A stretch of DNA of 57,545 bases from Acidimicrobiia bacterium (GCA_022821685.1 JAJEDD010000030.1:1-57545); one strand, 5' to 3'. Shown: positions 24,259 to 33,731, counted from the first letter of the stretch. Numbers and translations: made by a program. Notes: generated by a model from the sequence alone, not told the origin.

Positions 24259-25404
24259 TCAGAACCGGTCGGCTATGCGGATCGAGAGTGTTCCGCCGGC
24301 CACTGACGAGGCGGCCACCGCCAGCCACATCGCCGGATAGCCGGAGTACTCGATCAGCCAGCCGGTGACCAGCGGCCCCACGAACACTCCGACGTAGACG
24401 CCCATCTGGGTTATACCGGTGGCCGTGCCGGCCGCCCGCGGATTGGCCCTCACGATCCCGTAGTTGGTGAACACCGGCCAGATCCAGCCGCCGCCGAACG
24501 ACAGCAGCATGGCCGCAACATGAACCCCCGGCGAGCGCAGCGCCAGCGCGGCCATGCCGGCCGAGCCGACCAGGGCCGAGAGGCCGCCCACCCGGAACGG
24601 CGCGGCCCGCATCGTGTCCGACAGCCAGCCGCCCACCAGCCTCAGGGTGACCCCGGTGGCCGCTCCCACGCTGAGGAACAGTCCGGCCGTTCCGGGCCGC
24701 AGTCCGGCGTCCACCCCGGAGCCGACTCCCCAGGCGTTGAGCGATCCGGCGCTGAAGGCCAAGAATGCCCCCACTGCGGCGGCCAGCAAGAGATCCCGCG
24801 ACGACGACTCCGGCACCGAGGCTTGGGGCGCGGTCCGAACCACCGATGAGCCGATAGCGGCTCTCACCAGCGCCAGCGACATCAGCGCGAAGCCTGCGCC
24901 GGCCACGTAGGCCCAGCGCCAGCCCACGGTGACCGCCAGCGAGGGCACCGCGAGGCCCGCCAGCAGCGTGGCTGTGGGCAGGCCCGACTGCTTGATCGAC
25001 ACGGCCAGGCCCAGGCGGGGCAGCTGAGCCTGGGCCAGCGCCAGATTGACCGAGGTCTGGTTGGCGGCGTTGGCCAGTCCGGCCACCACCAAGAAGCCGA
25101 TCACCGCCCCGAAGGAGCGGGCCGTGGCCGGCAGGGTCAACTGCACCGCGATGGACACCACCAGCGCCATGGTCATCTGGTTGAGCGGACCGATCCTCTG
25201 GGCCAGCCGCCCCAGCATGATCGACCCGACCATGGCCGCCCCGAAGAACGACCCGAGACCCCATCCGTAGGCCGCTTCGGAGACGTCCAGATCTGCGCTG
25301 ACTTGCACATACATGGCGCCGATCAAGAATCCGGGCAGCACCGTGGACACGGTGGCCATCACCGCGGCGTTGATCAGCAGCGACGGACGGGTTTTGGCAG
25401 GCAA
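24259..25404 (-). CDS. MFS transporter
   Basis: A 381-residue, 12-helix major facilitator protein with a motif-A-like LGRLAQRIGPLNQ loop between helices 2 and 3. The gene begins only 10 bp after the molybdenum hydroxylase large subunit and is probably in the same operon, so it likely imports or exports that enzyme's substrate or product. No family-specific substrate motif is visible. Confidence 0.86.
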   Translation of the reverse strand: MPAKTRPSLLINAAVMATVSTVLPGFLIGAMYVQVSADLDVSEAAYGWGLGSFFGAAMVGSIMLGRLAQRIGPLNQMTMALVVSIAVQLTLPATARSFGAVIGFLVVAGLANAANQTSVNLALAQAQLPRLGLAVSIKQSGLPTATLLAGLAVPSLAVTVGWRWAYVAGAGFALMSLALVRAAIGSSVVRTAPQASVPESSSRDLLLAAAVGAFLAFSAGSLNAWGVGSGVDAGLRPGTAGLFLSVGAATGVTLRLVGGWLSDTMRAAPFRVGGLSALVGSAGMAALALRSPGVHVAAMLLSFGGGWIWPVFTNYGIVRANPRAAGTATGITQMGVYVGVFVGPLVTGWLIEYSGYPAMWLAVAASSVAGGTLSIRIADRF

Positions 25405-25414
25405 GGCGCCCCAA

Positions 25415-27736
25415 TCACGGCAAGAGCTCGCTCACCAGATCCGACGGGCGGACCGGCGCTCGGGGCAGTTCCAGACCGGTGGCGTCGCGCAGCGCGTTGA
25501 GGATGGCCGGCGTGGACGACAGGTTGGGGGGCTCGCCCACTCCGTTGAGGCCGTAGGGCGAGTCGGGATGGGGGAACTCGAAGATCTTCATCGGCATGGG
25601 CGGCACGTCGAGCATGGTCGGGATCAGGTAGTCGGTGAACGACGGGTTGCGGATCCGCCCGCCGTCGATCTGCAACTCCTCCATCACGGCCAGCCCCAGG
25701 CCCTGCACCGTGCCGCCCTCGATCTGACCCTCGACCGCGACCGGGTTCATGGCCTTGCCCACATCCTGAGCGGTGGCCATCTCGACCACCCGGACCAGCC
25801 CCAGCTCCACGTCCACATCGACTACAGCCCGATGGGCGGCGTAGGCGAAGGCGACATGGGCGTTGCCCTGGCCCCGCTCGGGGTCGACCGGCTCGGTGGG
25901 GCGGTGGCGGTAGGTGTAGGCGTGCGACACCGACTCGGGGCCCAGCAGCTCTGCCACCGGCATCAGCGGCCAGCCGCCGCGGTCGCGGATCTCGGCGCCG
26001 TCGAGAACCATCTCGGCCGCGGGCCGGCCCAGCGCAGCGGCGGCACGGGCCAGGATCTCGTCGCGCACCAGCCCGCAGGCGCCGACCACCGCCCCGGCGG
26101 TCATCCAGCTCTGGCGGGAGGCGGAGGAGGCGCCCGACTCGGCCACGCCGGTGTCCTTGTCGGGCAGTTCCACGGTTCGCACGCCCAGCTCGGTGCGGGC
26201 GATCTGGGCCTCCAGTGTGACTATGCCCTGGCCGATCTCGGGGGCCGCGCAGTAGACCTCGGCCACCGGCTCGCCGCCGCGGATCCACACCGTCACCCGG
26301 GCGGTGCAAGTGTCGTCCTTGCCGCCGGAGAAGCCGATCGCCTTCATGCCCAGCGCATAGCCCACCCCGCGGCGGATGCCCTCGCCCCGGGTGACGTTGC
26401 CGACCCCGCCTGGGCGGGCCCGCATGTCCTCGGCGCCGGGGTCGGATTGCTCGGGCAGGGGCAGGTCGCGCAACCAGGCCAGGATCTCCTGCACCGGCGC
26501 CGGGCCGTCCACCGGCTGGCCGGTGGGCAGGGTGTCGCCCTCGCCGATGGCGTTGCGCATGCGCAGCTCCAGCGGATGCATGCCCAGCGCCGCGGCCAGC
26601 CGGTCCATGGCCGACTCGATGGCGTAGCAGGACTGCACCGCGCCGAAGCCTCGCATCGCCCCGCAGGGCGGGTTGTTGGTGTAGGTGGCGAACCCGTCGA
26701 TCTCGACATTGGCCACGTGGTAGGCGCCGGCCGCGAAGTAGCAGCCGTTGGCGATCACCACCTGAGAAGTGGACGTGTAGGCGCCGCCGTCGAGCACCAG
26801 GCGCACCTTGGTGAACACCAACTGCCCCGATCGGGTCGCTCCCAGCTCGACATCCGCGATGGCCGGATGGCGGTGCACATGACCGAAGAAAGACTCCTCG
26901 CGGTTGTACACCATCCGCACCGGCCTCCCGGTCCGCAGCGCCAGCATGCAGGCGTGGATGTGGACGTTGAGGTCCTCCTTGCCCCCGAAGGCGCCGCCCA
27001 CGCCCGACAGCACCAGCCGCACCTTGTCCAGCGGCAGGCCCAAACAGTCGGCCACCTGGCGCTGGTCGCGGTGCAGGTCCTGGGTCGACACGTACAGCTC
27101 CACGCCGCCGTCGCCCACCGGGACGGCCAGGCCCGACTCGGGTCCCAGGAAAGCCGGATCCTGGGTGCCCATCTCGTAGCGGCCCGCCACAGTGATGTCG
27201 GACGCCGCCCGGGCCGAGGCCACGTCGCCGTGGCGGATCCTCACATGGCGGGCCAGGCCTCCCTCAGGCAGACCGTCGACCTGACCGGTCAGCGACACTT
27301 CGGGGTCGGTGTTGGGGACCAGATCCTCGTAGTCCACGACGATCAGCTGGCACGCCCGCCGGGCGATCTCGGGATGGGTGGCCGCCACCACCGCCACCGG
27401 CTCGCCCTGGTAGCGGACCTCGTCGATGGCCAGCACCGGCTGGTCGTAGACCATCATCCCGAAGATCTTCGAGCCGGGCACGTCGCGCTGGGTCAGCACG
27501 CATCTCACGCCGTCGAGCCCTTCGGCCTGCGATGTGTCGATCCGCTGGATCCGGGCCCGGGGGTGGGGGCTGCGCAGGGTGACCCCCCACAGCGATCCGT
27601 CGTGGTGCTCGTCGGAGGAGTAGATGAACGAGCCGTCGGTTTTGGGCACCCCGTCGGGCCGCGCCGCCGACGCACCGACGCCGTCGGCTGCCCGAGACGA
27701 AGTGCCGGGCCGGGTTGCAGTGTCGGTGACCGTCAT
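25415..27736 (-). CDS. Xanthine dehydrogenase-family molybdopterin subunit
   Basis: A 773-residue catalytic subunit of a molybdenum hydroxylase that oxidises an N-heterocycle or aldehyde. It shows GGAFGGKED, the substrate loop AMRGFGAVQ, and the catalytic Glu735 in GVGEPP. The loop fits the purine/N-heterocycle branch better than CO dehydrogenase. The frame is open farther upstream, but the ATG at 27736 overlaps the iron-sulfur subunit by 4 bp and starts conserved sequence. It is the third gene of a FAD / 2Fe-2S / molybdenum order. A nearby 8-oxoguanine-deaminase-like gene hints at purine breakdown. Confidence 0.93.
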   Translation of the reverse strand: MTVTDTATRPGTSSRAADGVGASAARPDGVPKTDGSFIYSSDEHHDGSLWGVTLRSPHPRARIQRIDTSQAEGLDGVRCVLTQRDVPGSKIFGMMVYDQPVLAIDEVRYQGEPVAVVAATHPEIARRACQLIVVDYEDLVPNTDPEVSLTGQVDGLPEGGLARHVRIRHGDVASARAASDITVAGRYEMGTQDPAFLGPESGLAVPVGDGGVELYVSTQDLHRDQRQVADCLGLPLDKVRLVLSGVGGAFGGKEDLNVHIHACMLALRTGRPVRMVYNREESFFGHVHRHPAIADVELGATRSGQLVFTKVRLVLDGGAYTSTSQVVIANGCYFAAGAYHVANVEIDGFATYTNNPPCGAMRGFGAVQSCYAIESAMDRLAAALGMHPLELRMRNAIGEGDTLPTGQPVDGPAPVQEILAWLRDLPLPEQSDPGAEDMRARPGGVGNVTRGEGIRRGVGYALGMKAIGFSGGKDDTCTARVTVWIRGGEPVAEVYCAAPEIGQGIVTLEAQIARTELGVRTVELPDKDTGVAESGASSASRQSWMTAGAVVGACGLVRDEILARAAAALGRPAAEMVLDGAEIRDRGGWPLMPVAELLGPESVSHAYTYRHRPTEPVDPERGQGNAHVAFAYAAHRAVVDVDVELGLVRVVEMATAQDVGKAMNPVAVEGQIEGGTVQGLGLAVMEELQIDGGRIRNPSFTDYLIPTMLDVPPMPMKIFEFPHPDSPYGLNGVGEPPNLSSTPAILNALRDATGLELPRAPVRPSDLVSELLP

Positions 27737-28197
27737 CGCCCGCTCGCACCCGCCCGTTCGGCGGCCAGGTGAACCGCGTCGAGGATCTTCTGGTAGCCGG
27801 TGCAGCGGCACAGGTTGCCCGAGAGTTGCTCGCGCACGGTCAGGTCGTCGGGGTCGGGGTCGTCGGCCAGCAGGCAGTGGGCGGCCACCACCATGCCCGG
27901 CGTGCAGAACCCGCACTGCACGGCCCCCGCGTTCACGAACGCCTGTTGCACCGGACTGGGGTCCAAGCCCTCCACGGTCACCACCGAACAGCCCTCCACC
28001 TGGCCGGCCGCCACCAGGCAGGAACACACCAGCACCCCATCGACATACACCGAGCACGACCCGCACTCTCCCTGCTCGCAGGCGTTCTTGGTGCCCCGCA
28101 GGCCGACGCGCTCCCGCAGAAAGTCCAGCAGGCTCTCCAGCGCCCACACATGATCCACGCGGTGGGCCACTCCGTTGACGGTGACGTTCACCCTCAC
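27733..28197 (-). CDS. 2Fe-2S subunit of molybdenum hydroxylase
   Basis: A 154-residue electron-transfer subunit with two [2Fe-2S] domains. The plant-ferredoxin-type site is CEQGECGSCSV with a later Cys near residue 58. The helical domain carries QCGFCTPG and CRCTGY. All eight cysteines appear to be present. It passes electrons from the molybdenum site to the FAD subunit. It overlaps both neighbours by 4 bp (ATGA type), so all three subunits are translationally coupled. Confidence 0.95.
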   Translation of the reverse strand: MRVNVTVNGVAHRVDHVWALESLLDFLRERVGLRGTKNACEQGECGSCSVYVDGVLVCSCLVAAGQVEGCSVVTVEGLDPSPVQQAFVNAGAVQCGFCTPGMVVAAHCLLADDPDPDDLTVREQLSGNLCRCTGYQKILDAVHLAAERAGASGR

Positions 28198-29237
28198 GCC
28201 GCCGCGCCCCCCGGGTTCCCGCTCTTGTTCGCTCCGCTCACGGGCCGCTCAGCTTCTGACAGATCAGCTAGCGCCCAGTTGAGGGTGCGGCGGGCCAGCA
28301 CCGACAGTGCGTGACGGCGGTAGGCGGCGCTGCCCCGCACATCGTCGATGGGCGAGGCGGCCTCGGCCACCAGCGCACCGAACTGCCGGGCCGCGCCCTC
28401 GCTCAAGCGCGAAGGGATATCGGCGCCGGAGTCATTCCCGCTCTTGTTCGCTGCGCTCACGGGCCGCTCGGGGCAGTTCGCCCGCTCTTGTTCGCTGTGC
28501 TCACGGGCCGCCGGGCCCAGGGGCCTCGCAAGCTCGGCCTCCGGCGCGTCCCAGCGGTCGGCCAGCGCCTCCTCCAGCATCTGCTCCGCGGCCTGAGCCC
28601 GCAGCGGGGTGGGGCCGGCCGAGCCGATCCCGGTGCCCACCCGCTGGCCGGCAACGTCGAGATTCAACGCGAACGACGCGGTGGCGATCACCATGGCGTT
28701 GCGCGGCCCGATCTTGGCGAACTGCTGCGGACCGGCCGCGGCCGGGATCCGCACCGCCCGGATCAGCTCGTCGGGCGCGAGCGCGCTGCGCTTGGGCCCC
28801 ACGAAGAAGTCGTCGATGTCGATCAGGCGTGCCGCGTGCGCCGACTCCACCTCGACCTGCGCCCAGCAGGCCAGCAGCACCGGATGGGCGTCGCCGGCCG
28901 GCGAGGCGGTGGCCAGGTTGCCGGCCACGGTGCCGCGGTTGCGGATCTGGGGCGAGCCGACGGTGCGGGCCGCCTGGGCCAGCGCGGGGCACAGGGAGCC
29001 CAGCTCGTCGATGATCCGGGTGAAGCTCGCCCCGGCGCCGATGCGCACCGTGCGCCCGCCGTCGATCAGCTCCCACGAGTCGAGCCCCTCGACGCGCGAC
29101 AGGTCCAGCAGCCCGCCCGGCCGGGCCCGGCCGAAGTTGATGTCGACCATCAGGTCGGTGCCCCCGCAAATGGGAGTCGCATCGGGGTGCTGTGAACGCA
29201 GCCGAACCGCATCCGACCACGACGAGGGCCGCAACAT
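28194..29237 (-). CDS. FAD-binding subunit of molybdenum hydroxylase with in-frame repeat insertions
   Basis: A 347-residue FAD subunit (CoxM/XdhB type). The N-terminal flavin motifs are ICGGTDLMVD and TVGSPQIRNRGTVAGNLATASPAGD. A longer frame to 29411 is rejected because its extra N-terminus is dispersed-repeat sequence; the ATG used here begins the family's usual first residues. Residues about 233-269 (28432-28541) are encoded by dispersed-repeat modules and include ERPVSAANKSGN. The C-terminus (about 330-341) is a further repeat copy with RPVSGANKSGN. The usual length is under 300, so these account for the excess. The reading frame and the 4-bp overlap with the 2Fe-2S gene are preserved. 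Whether the insert disturbs activity is unknown. Confidence 0.9.
   Translation of the reverse strand: MLRPSSWSDAVRLRSQHPDATPICGGTDLMVDINFGRARPGGLLDLSRVEGLDSWELIDGGRTVRIGAGASFTRIIDELGSLCPALAQAARTVGSPQIRNRGTVAGNLATASPAGDAHPVLLACWAQVEVESAHAARLIDIDDFFVGPKRSALAPDELIRAVRIPAAAGPQQFAKIGPRNAMVIATASFALNLDVAGQRVGTGIGSAGPTPLRAQAAEQMLEEALADRWDAPEAELARPLGPAAREHSEQERANCPERPVSAANKSGNDSGADIPSRLSEGAARQFGALVAEAASPIDDVRGSAAYRRHALSVLARRTLNWALADLSEAERPVSGANKSGNPGGAAA
28216..28250 (-). repeat. Dispersed repeat right module, copy C, in coding sequence
   Basis: An inverted right module (TTCCCGCTCTTGTTCGCT, then CCGCTCACGGGCCGCTC) inside the 3' end of the FAD-subunit gene. It is read in frame as RPVSGANKSGN. Confidence 0.88.
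28432..28541 (-). repeat. Dispersed repeat modules, copy D, inside a gene
   Basis: Two inverted right modules (28432-28470 and 28481-28511) are followed by CCTCGCAAGCTCGGCCTC (from 28524). That last piece is the same short deletion form seen at 32097-32159. Everything lies in frame within the FAD-subunit gene. Confidence 0.87.
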
Positions 29238-29315
29238 CGGTCCCGCCGCTAGAGATGCCTCCACAGCGGCAAGTCTTGCACGACCCGGCGACAGAACCGC
29301 CAAGCGGCTGCGCAA

Positions 29316-29466
29316 AGGGGCCGAGCGAATAGGCGAGTGAATTCGGCCCATACGGGAGAGGCCGTGGGCTGTGACGCTGGGGTTTGGGCAGCCCGTGAGC
29401 GCAGCGAACAAGAGTGGGAATGACCCGCCGCGACGCGACTTGCTCTCACCAATTTGCGCGCCCTCT
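29316..29466 (+). repeat. Dispersed MITE-like repeat, near-full copy E
   Basis: About 151 bp running from AGGGGCCGAGCGAATAGG to AATTTGCGCGCCCTCT. It includes all modules, including the far-right GCGACGCGAC..GCTCTCACC module also seen at 43595-43640 (inverted) and 56773-56817. It lies between the FtsX-like gene end (29496) and the FAD-subunit start. Confidence 0.9.
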
Positions 29467-29495
29467 CATGAGGCGAGGCCCGCAGCGTGGCTGCG

Positions 29496-32075
29496 CTAGT
29501 GGTGGGAGACGGCCTCCAACAGGTTGAGGCGGGCTGCTCGGCGGGCTGGGACGAGAGCGGCCAGCAAGCCGGACGCGGCCGCCACGAACAGATAGACCAC
29601 CATGGTGGACCACGGCACCGCCACCGACGACACCAGCGCGGCGGGCAGCGACACCGCTCCGATCACGCCGGTCACCGCTCCGGTGACGACCCCTATCAGC
29701 CCGCCGAAGACGGCCACGATGATCCCCTCCAACAAGATCGCGGCCCGGATCTGCGGTCGGGACATGCCCACCACCCGCAGCAGCCCGATCTCGCGGGTCC
29801 GCTCGAACACCGAAAGGGCCATGGTGTTGGAGAAGCCCATCACCGCGATCAGCAGCGCGATCAGCAGGAACACGTTGATCACCGCCAGCAGCGCGTCCAC
29901 CTGCATGGTCCGGCTGGCGCGGTACTCGGTCTGGTCGCGCACCTCGACCTGTGGGAAGTCGGCCAGCGCGGCCTCCAGCGCGGCCCGGGCGCGGTCAGAG
30001 CCGACGCCCGCCGCGGTGACCGCTGTGATCAGGCCCAGTTGGTCGCCGACGATGTAGCTGTCCCAGTCGCGGAGGTCGATCACCCAGGATCCCACCACCG
30101 AATCGTCGTCATGGAGGGCTACCACCTCGAAGGTGCCCTCCCGCAGGCTGGAGAACTCGAGCTGCACCCGGTCGCCCACGGCCACGCCGAGCTCGTCGGC
30201 CGCGTCGACGTGCACCATCACGTCGCCGGGCCCGGCCTCGTCCAGGCTGCCGGATGCCAGCCCCGGCGCCACATGGCGAGCGAACGAGGCGAGGTGGGCG
30301 GCCGTCAGCCCATGCTGGTTGCCGTCGGCGGTGCTCACCCCGCCGGTGCGGAACCGGAAGGGCTCCACCGCCTCCAGCTCGGGCAGCTCCGACACCAGGG
30401 CAAGGGCGTCCGGGCTGAACACCCGGTCCAGGTCCTCGCAGGTGCCCGCGCACATCGTCCAGTCGGCCTGAACCGACGCTTCGAGCTGGTCGCTGAGAGT
30501 CTGCTTGAACGAGGTGCCGATCACGGTGACCAGCGACACCATGGCCAGCCCGATCATCAGCGCCGAGGCGGTGGTGGCGGTGCGGCGGGGGTTGCGGGCC
30601 GCGTTGAGCTGGGCCAGGCGGCCGTTCAGCGCAAAGAGCCGGGCGGCGGGCCAGCCCAGCGCATCCGACAGGGGTCCGGCCACCGCGGGACTGCAGATGT
30701 TGACGCTCACCAGCACGAACAGCGTGCCCAGGCCAATCGACAAGACGGCCCCGGCGGTGGAGAGATCGGCCAGCAGGCCCGCCGACAGCAGCACCAACCC
30801 CGCCGCGCCGACCACCGATCCGACCATGATCGAGCGGCGCCGGCTGTAGGTGTCGATCTCGGTGCCTCGGGCCAGCGCGGCCATGGGCGCCACCCGGCGG
30901 GTCCTCAGCGCCGGCCACAGAGCCGAGACCAGGGTCAAGCCGATCCCGAGCACTAGCGCAACGATGATCGTGTCGCCGCTGACGCTCAGCTCGGGCTCGA
31001 TCAAATCGGCGCCGGCCAGCGACAGCACGGCCGCGATGACACGCGACACCAGCAGGCCCCCGCCGAACCCCGCCACGGTGGCGGCCGCCCCCATCACCAG
31101 CGCCTCCAGCCCCACCGAGGCCACAACCTGGCGGCGGTCGGCGCCCAGCACCCGCAGCAGGGCGAGCTCGGCGATGCGTTGGCCGGTGACCAGCGTGAAA
31201 GTGTTGTAGGTGATGAAGGCCGAGATCACCAGCACGATCACCGCGAAGGCCACCAGCGCGTTGCGGAGCAGGTCCACGATCTCGCTGAACTCCCGGTCGC
31301 GGGCCGCCACCTGCTCCTGCTGGTTGATGACGGTGACGGAGGGGCCCAGAGCCCGCTCGATCGCGGCGCTGACCGCCTGCGGGGAGGCGTCGGGCTCCAG
31401 GCGCACATCGATCAGGTCGTAGCCCCCGCCGCCGTGCAGGAGCTGCCGGGCGGTGTCCATGTCCCAGGCGACGAGCTGAAACCCGATGGGCATACCGGGC
31501 TCGATGAAGTAGAAGTGGCCGACCAGCTCGAACGAGCGGGTGCCGCCGGGAGTGGATACCCGGTACCGCTCGCCCACCCGGAAGCCGTGCTCGGTTGCGG
31601 TGTGCTGGTCCATGGCGAACTCGTCTGGGCCGGCGGGGCTGCGGCTCACTCCGTCGTCGAGCACGAACACCCGGCCCAGGGACTCGTCCTCGGGCCAGCC
31701 CATGCCGCCCTGGCGGGCCAGGCCGGCATCGAGGGCGTTGCCGTCGCCGTCGATGGCCACGATGCTGAACTCCGACACCGCGCCGGCGGTGGCCTCCACC
31801 CCGTCGATGGCCTCAATCTGCTCCTTCAGTGAAGGGTCGAGCAGGGGCAGATCCTCCCACTGGTCGGCCTCGTCGGAGGCGGACTGCGAGCGGATCGAGA
31901 GGTCGACGTGGTCGTACAGCCGCTGCGACAGGCCGCTCAGCGAGGAGCGGAGTCCGTCGGTGTTGATCAGCACGCCCACGGTGAGGGCCACCCCGGCGGT
32001 AACCGCCAGCGTGGTGAGTGCGAACCGGACCTTCGTGCCGGCGATGTTGCGGAGGCTGTAGCGCAGCAGGATCAT
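29496..32075 (-). CDS. FtsX/MacB-family ABC transporter permease
   Basis: An 859-residue permease with two FtsX domains. It has one helix near the N-terminus (about 15-38), a large periplasmic-type domain to about 265, three or four helices to about 400, more helices near 440-500, a second outside domain and three final helices (about 735-850). The final LLRVVGMSRPQIRAAILLEG is a typical FtsX cytoplasmic loop. The conserved start is the ATG of MILLRYSLRN. A longer frame to 32138 adds only repeat-encoded residues. It partners the ATPase 87 bp upstream, probably exporting lipids or peptides by mechanotransmission. Confidence 0.9.
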   Translation of the reverse strand: MILLRYSLRNIAGTKVRFALTTLAVTAGVALTVGVLINTDGLRSSLSGLSQRLYDHVDLSIRSQSASDEADQWEDLPLLDPSLKEQIEAIDGVEATAGAVSEFSIVAIDGDGNALDAGLARQGGMGWPEDESLGRVFVLDDGVSRSPAGPDEFAMDQHTATEHGFRVGERYRVSTPGGTRSFELVGHFYFIEPGMPIGFQLVAWDMDTARQLLHGGGGYDLIDVRLEPDASPQAVSAAIERALGPSVTVINQQEQVAARDREFSEIVDLLRNALVAFAVIVLVISAFITYNTFTLVTGQRIAELALLRVLGADRRQVVASVGLEALVMGAAATVAGFGGGLLVSRVIAAVLSLAGADLIEPELSVSGDTIIVALVLGIGLTLVSALWPALRTRRVAPMAALARGTEIDTYSRRRSIMVGSVVGAAGLVLLSAGLLADLSTAGAVLSIGLGTLFVLVSVNICSPAVAGPLSDALGWPAARLFALNGRLAQLNAARNPRRTATTASALMIGLAMVSLVTVIGTSFKQTLSDQLEASVQADWTMCAGTCEDLDRVFSPDALALVSELPELEAVEPFRFRTGGVSTADGNQHGLTAAHLASFARHVAPGLASGSLDEAGPGDVMVHVDAADELGVAVGDRVQLEFSSLREGTFEVVALHDDDSVVGSWVIDLRDWDSYIVGDQLGLITAVTAAGVGSDRARAALEAALADFPQVEVRDQTEYRASRTMQVDALLAVINVFLLIALLIAVMGFSNTMALSVFERTREIGLLRVVGMSRPQIRAAILLEGIIVAVFGGLIGVVTGAVTGVIGAVSLPAALVSSVAVPWSTMVVYLFVAAASGLLAALVPARRAARLNLLEAVSHH

Positions 32076-32096
32076 GAGATTGCTAGTGGAAGCCGC

Positions 32097-32160
32097 ATCC
32101 CGCTCTTGTTCGCTGCGCTCACGGGCCGCTCGGGCCACGGCCTCGCAAGCTCGGCCTCTG
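32097..32160 (-). repeat. Dispersed repeat, internally deleted copy F
   Basis: A right module plus CGGGCCACGGCCTCGCAAG then CTCGGCCTCT. This is an inverted copy that lacks most of the middle. It fills the short gap between the ATPase stop (32163) and the permease start. Confidence 0.86.
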
Positions 32161-32162
32161 TG

Positions 32163-32993
32163 TCACTCTTCCAGTTCTTCCATGAACTTGAGGATCTCGT
32201 CCACACTGGCCCCTTCGGGGACGCCCCGGATGAACTGGCCCACCTGCAGGATCTTCATGTAGTCGAGCACCTGCTCGGCGGTCGGATTGATCAGCTCGCC
32301 CTTGAGGCTGCCGTCGGACAGGAACACGGTCCGATCGGCGAACGACGCCGCCCGGGCGTCGTGTGTCACCATCACGATGGTCTGGCCCAGGTCGTCCACC
32401 GCCTGGCGCATGAACCGCAGCACGTCGGTGCCGGATCGGGAGTCGAGGTTGCCGGTGGGCTCGTCGGCGAAGATGATCTCCGGCTTGCCGGCCAGCGCCC
32501 TCGATACCGCCACCCGCTGCTGCTGACCGCCGGACAGCTCGTTGGGCCGGTGGGCCAGGCGGTCGCCCAGCCCGACGGTGGCGATCACGCTGTCCACCCA
32601 CTGTTGGTCGGGCTCGCGCCGGGCCAGCCGGCTGGGCAGGGTGATGTTTTCGATGGCGGTCAGGGTGGGCACCAGGTTGAAGGCCTGGAAGATGAACCCC
32701 ACCCGGTCGCGTCGCAGCCGGGTGAGCTCCTTGTCGGACAGGGCGCCCAGGTCGGTGTCGCCGATGTAGGCCCGGCCCTCGGTGAGGTCGTCGAGGGCGG
32801 CCATGCAGTGCATGAGCGTGGACTTGCCCGACCCCGACGGACCCATGATGGCGGTGAAGCGGCCCTGCTCGAAGGTGATGTTCACCCCGTCGAGGGCTCG
32901 GACCTCGGTGTCGCCCGACCCGTAGACCTTGACCGCGCCCACCGCTCGGGCCGCGGCAATCATCTCCGATGACTCAGCGGCAACGTTGCCCAT
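32163..32993 (-). CDS. ABC transporter ATP-binding protein (MacB/LolD type)
   Basis: A 276-residue ATPase with Walker A GPSGSGKST, Q-loop FIFQAFNL, signature LSGGQQQR, Walker B IIFADEPTGNLDS and H-loop VTHD. The DEPTGN sequence is typical of the MacB/LolD/FtsE group. A C-terminal tail of about 45 residues (from LINPTAEQVLDYMK) exceeds the usual length. The start is the ATG of MGNVAAESSEM; the upstream open frame is repeat-derived. It drives the permease at 29496-32075. Confidence 0.93.
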   Translation of the reverse strand: MGNVAAESSEMIAAARAVGAVKVYGSGDTEVRALDGVNITFEQGRFTAIMGPSGSGKSTLMHCMAALDDLTEGRAYIGDTDLGALSDKELTRLRRDRVGFIFQAFNLVPTLTAIENITLPSRLARREPDQQWVDSVIATVGLGDRLAHRPNELSGGQQQRVAVSRALAGKPEIIFADEPTGNLDSRSGTDVLRFMRQAVDDLGQTIVMVTHDARAASFADRTVFLSDGSLKGELINPTAEQVLDYMKILQVGQFIRGVPEGASVDEILKFMEELEE

Positions 32994-33044
32994 CACGCGT
33001 GAACCTCGCTCACCGCGTCCACCGCTCGGGCCGCGGCCCGACCA

Positions 33045-33144
33045 AGAGGCCGAGCGAATAGGTAAGCGAATCGGGCCCATACGGGCGAGGCCGTGGCCCG
33101 AGCGGCCCGTGAGCGCAGCGAACCAGAGCGGGAATGACCCCGCC
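33045..33144 (+). repeat. Dispersed MITE-like repeat, copy G
   Basis: AGAGGCCGAGCGAATAGG, the CCCATACGGGCGAGGCCGTGG middle and the right module (AACCAGAGCGGGAATGACC) upstream of the ABC ATPase start, on the opposite strand. It contributes the spurious longer ATPase frame. Confidence 0.88.
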
Positions 33145-33272
33145 TCGGCACGAGACGCTTGAGAGCATTCCGCGCATGCTCAAAGAACCCTAGTACGTGC
33201 TCGGCGGGCCTAGATGTTCTGGGCATTGAGGCCGTCAGCGCCGCCGATTCCGGGTCCGGTAGCGTTCAGGGA

Positions 33273-33731
33273 ATGGACGAACCCGCCCCTGATTTGGAGA
33301 CCGCCGCCACGAGCGACACCATCCGGTTGCTGATCGACACCGCCGCCATCCGCCAGTTGCTGGCCGCCTGCTGCCAGGTGCTCGACGACGGCTATCTCGA
33401 CGAGTGGGCCGCGCTGTACACCGCTGACTGCCGGTGCGCGTTCATGGGGAAGCGCACTGAGGGGCGCGACGAGATGAGGGCCCTGATCGAACCCTTCCAG
33501 ACCGACGAGATGCGAGGCAAGCACCTGATCAGCGAGCCCCGCATCAACGTCCACGGCGATGACGCCACCGCCACCACCGACTTCGCCTTCGTGTCGAAAG
33601 ACGCCAAGTTCATGCGGACCGGCCGCTACCACGACCTCCTGCGCCGCAGCGACGACGGCTGGAAAGTGGCCGGCCGCGAGATCGTGTTCACCGGCGACGA
33701 GCCCATAGGTCTCCTGAGGCCGAGCGGGTAG
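33273..33731 (+). CDS. SnoaL-like/NTF2-fold protein
   Basis: A 152-residue small alpha+beta protein of the SnoaL-like or ring-hydroxylating-dioxygenase beta-subunit-like fold. It has an N-terminal helix with QLLAACCQVLDDGYLDEWAALYTADC, a GRDEMRALI helix and terminal beta strands. Its catalytic residues and role are unknown; such proteins are isomerases, hydratases or non-catalytic. The upstream frame is poorly conserved, so the ATG is placed at MDEPAPD. The last codons (reading RPSG and stop) come from a dispersed repeat fragment. Confidence 0.75.
   Translation: MDEPAPDLETAATSDTIRLLIDTAAIRQLLAACCQVLDDGYLDEWAALYTADCRCAFMGKRTEGRDEMRALIEPFQTDEMRGKHLISEPRINVHGDDATATTDFAFVSKDAKFMRTGRYHDLLRRSDDGWKVAGREIVFTGDEPIGLLRPSG

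Noticed and set aside
29238..29411. Longer start of the FAD subunit at 29411
   Set aside because: The extra N-terminus is dispersed-repeat sequence and lies before the family's first conserved residues.
32076..32138. Longer FtsX-like permease start at 32138
   Set aside because: The added residues derive from a dispersed repeat (copy F); MILLRYSLRN is the conserved start.
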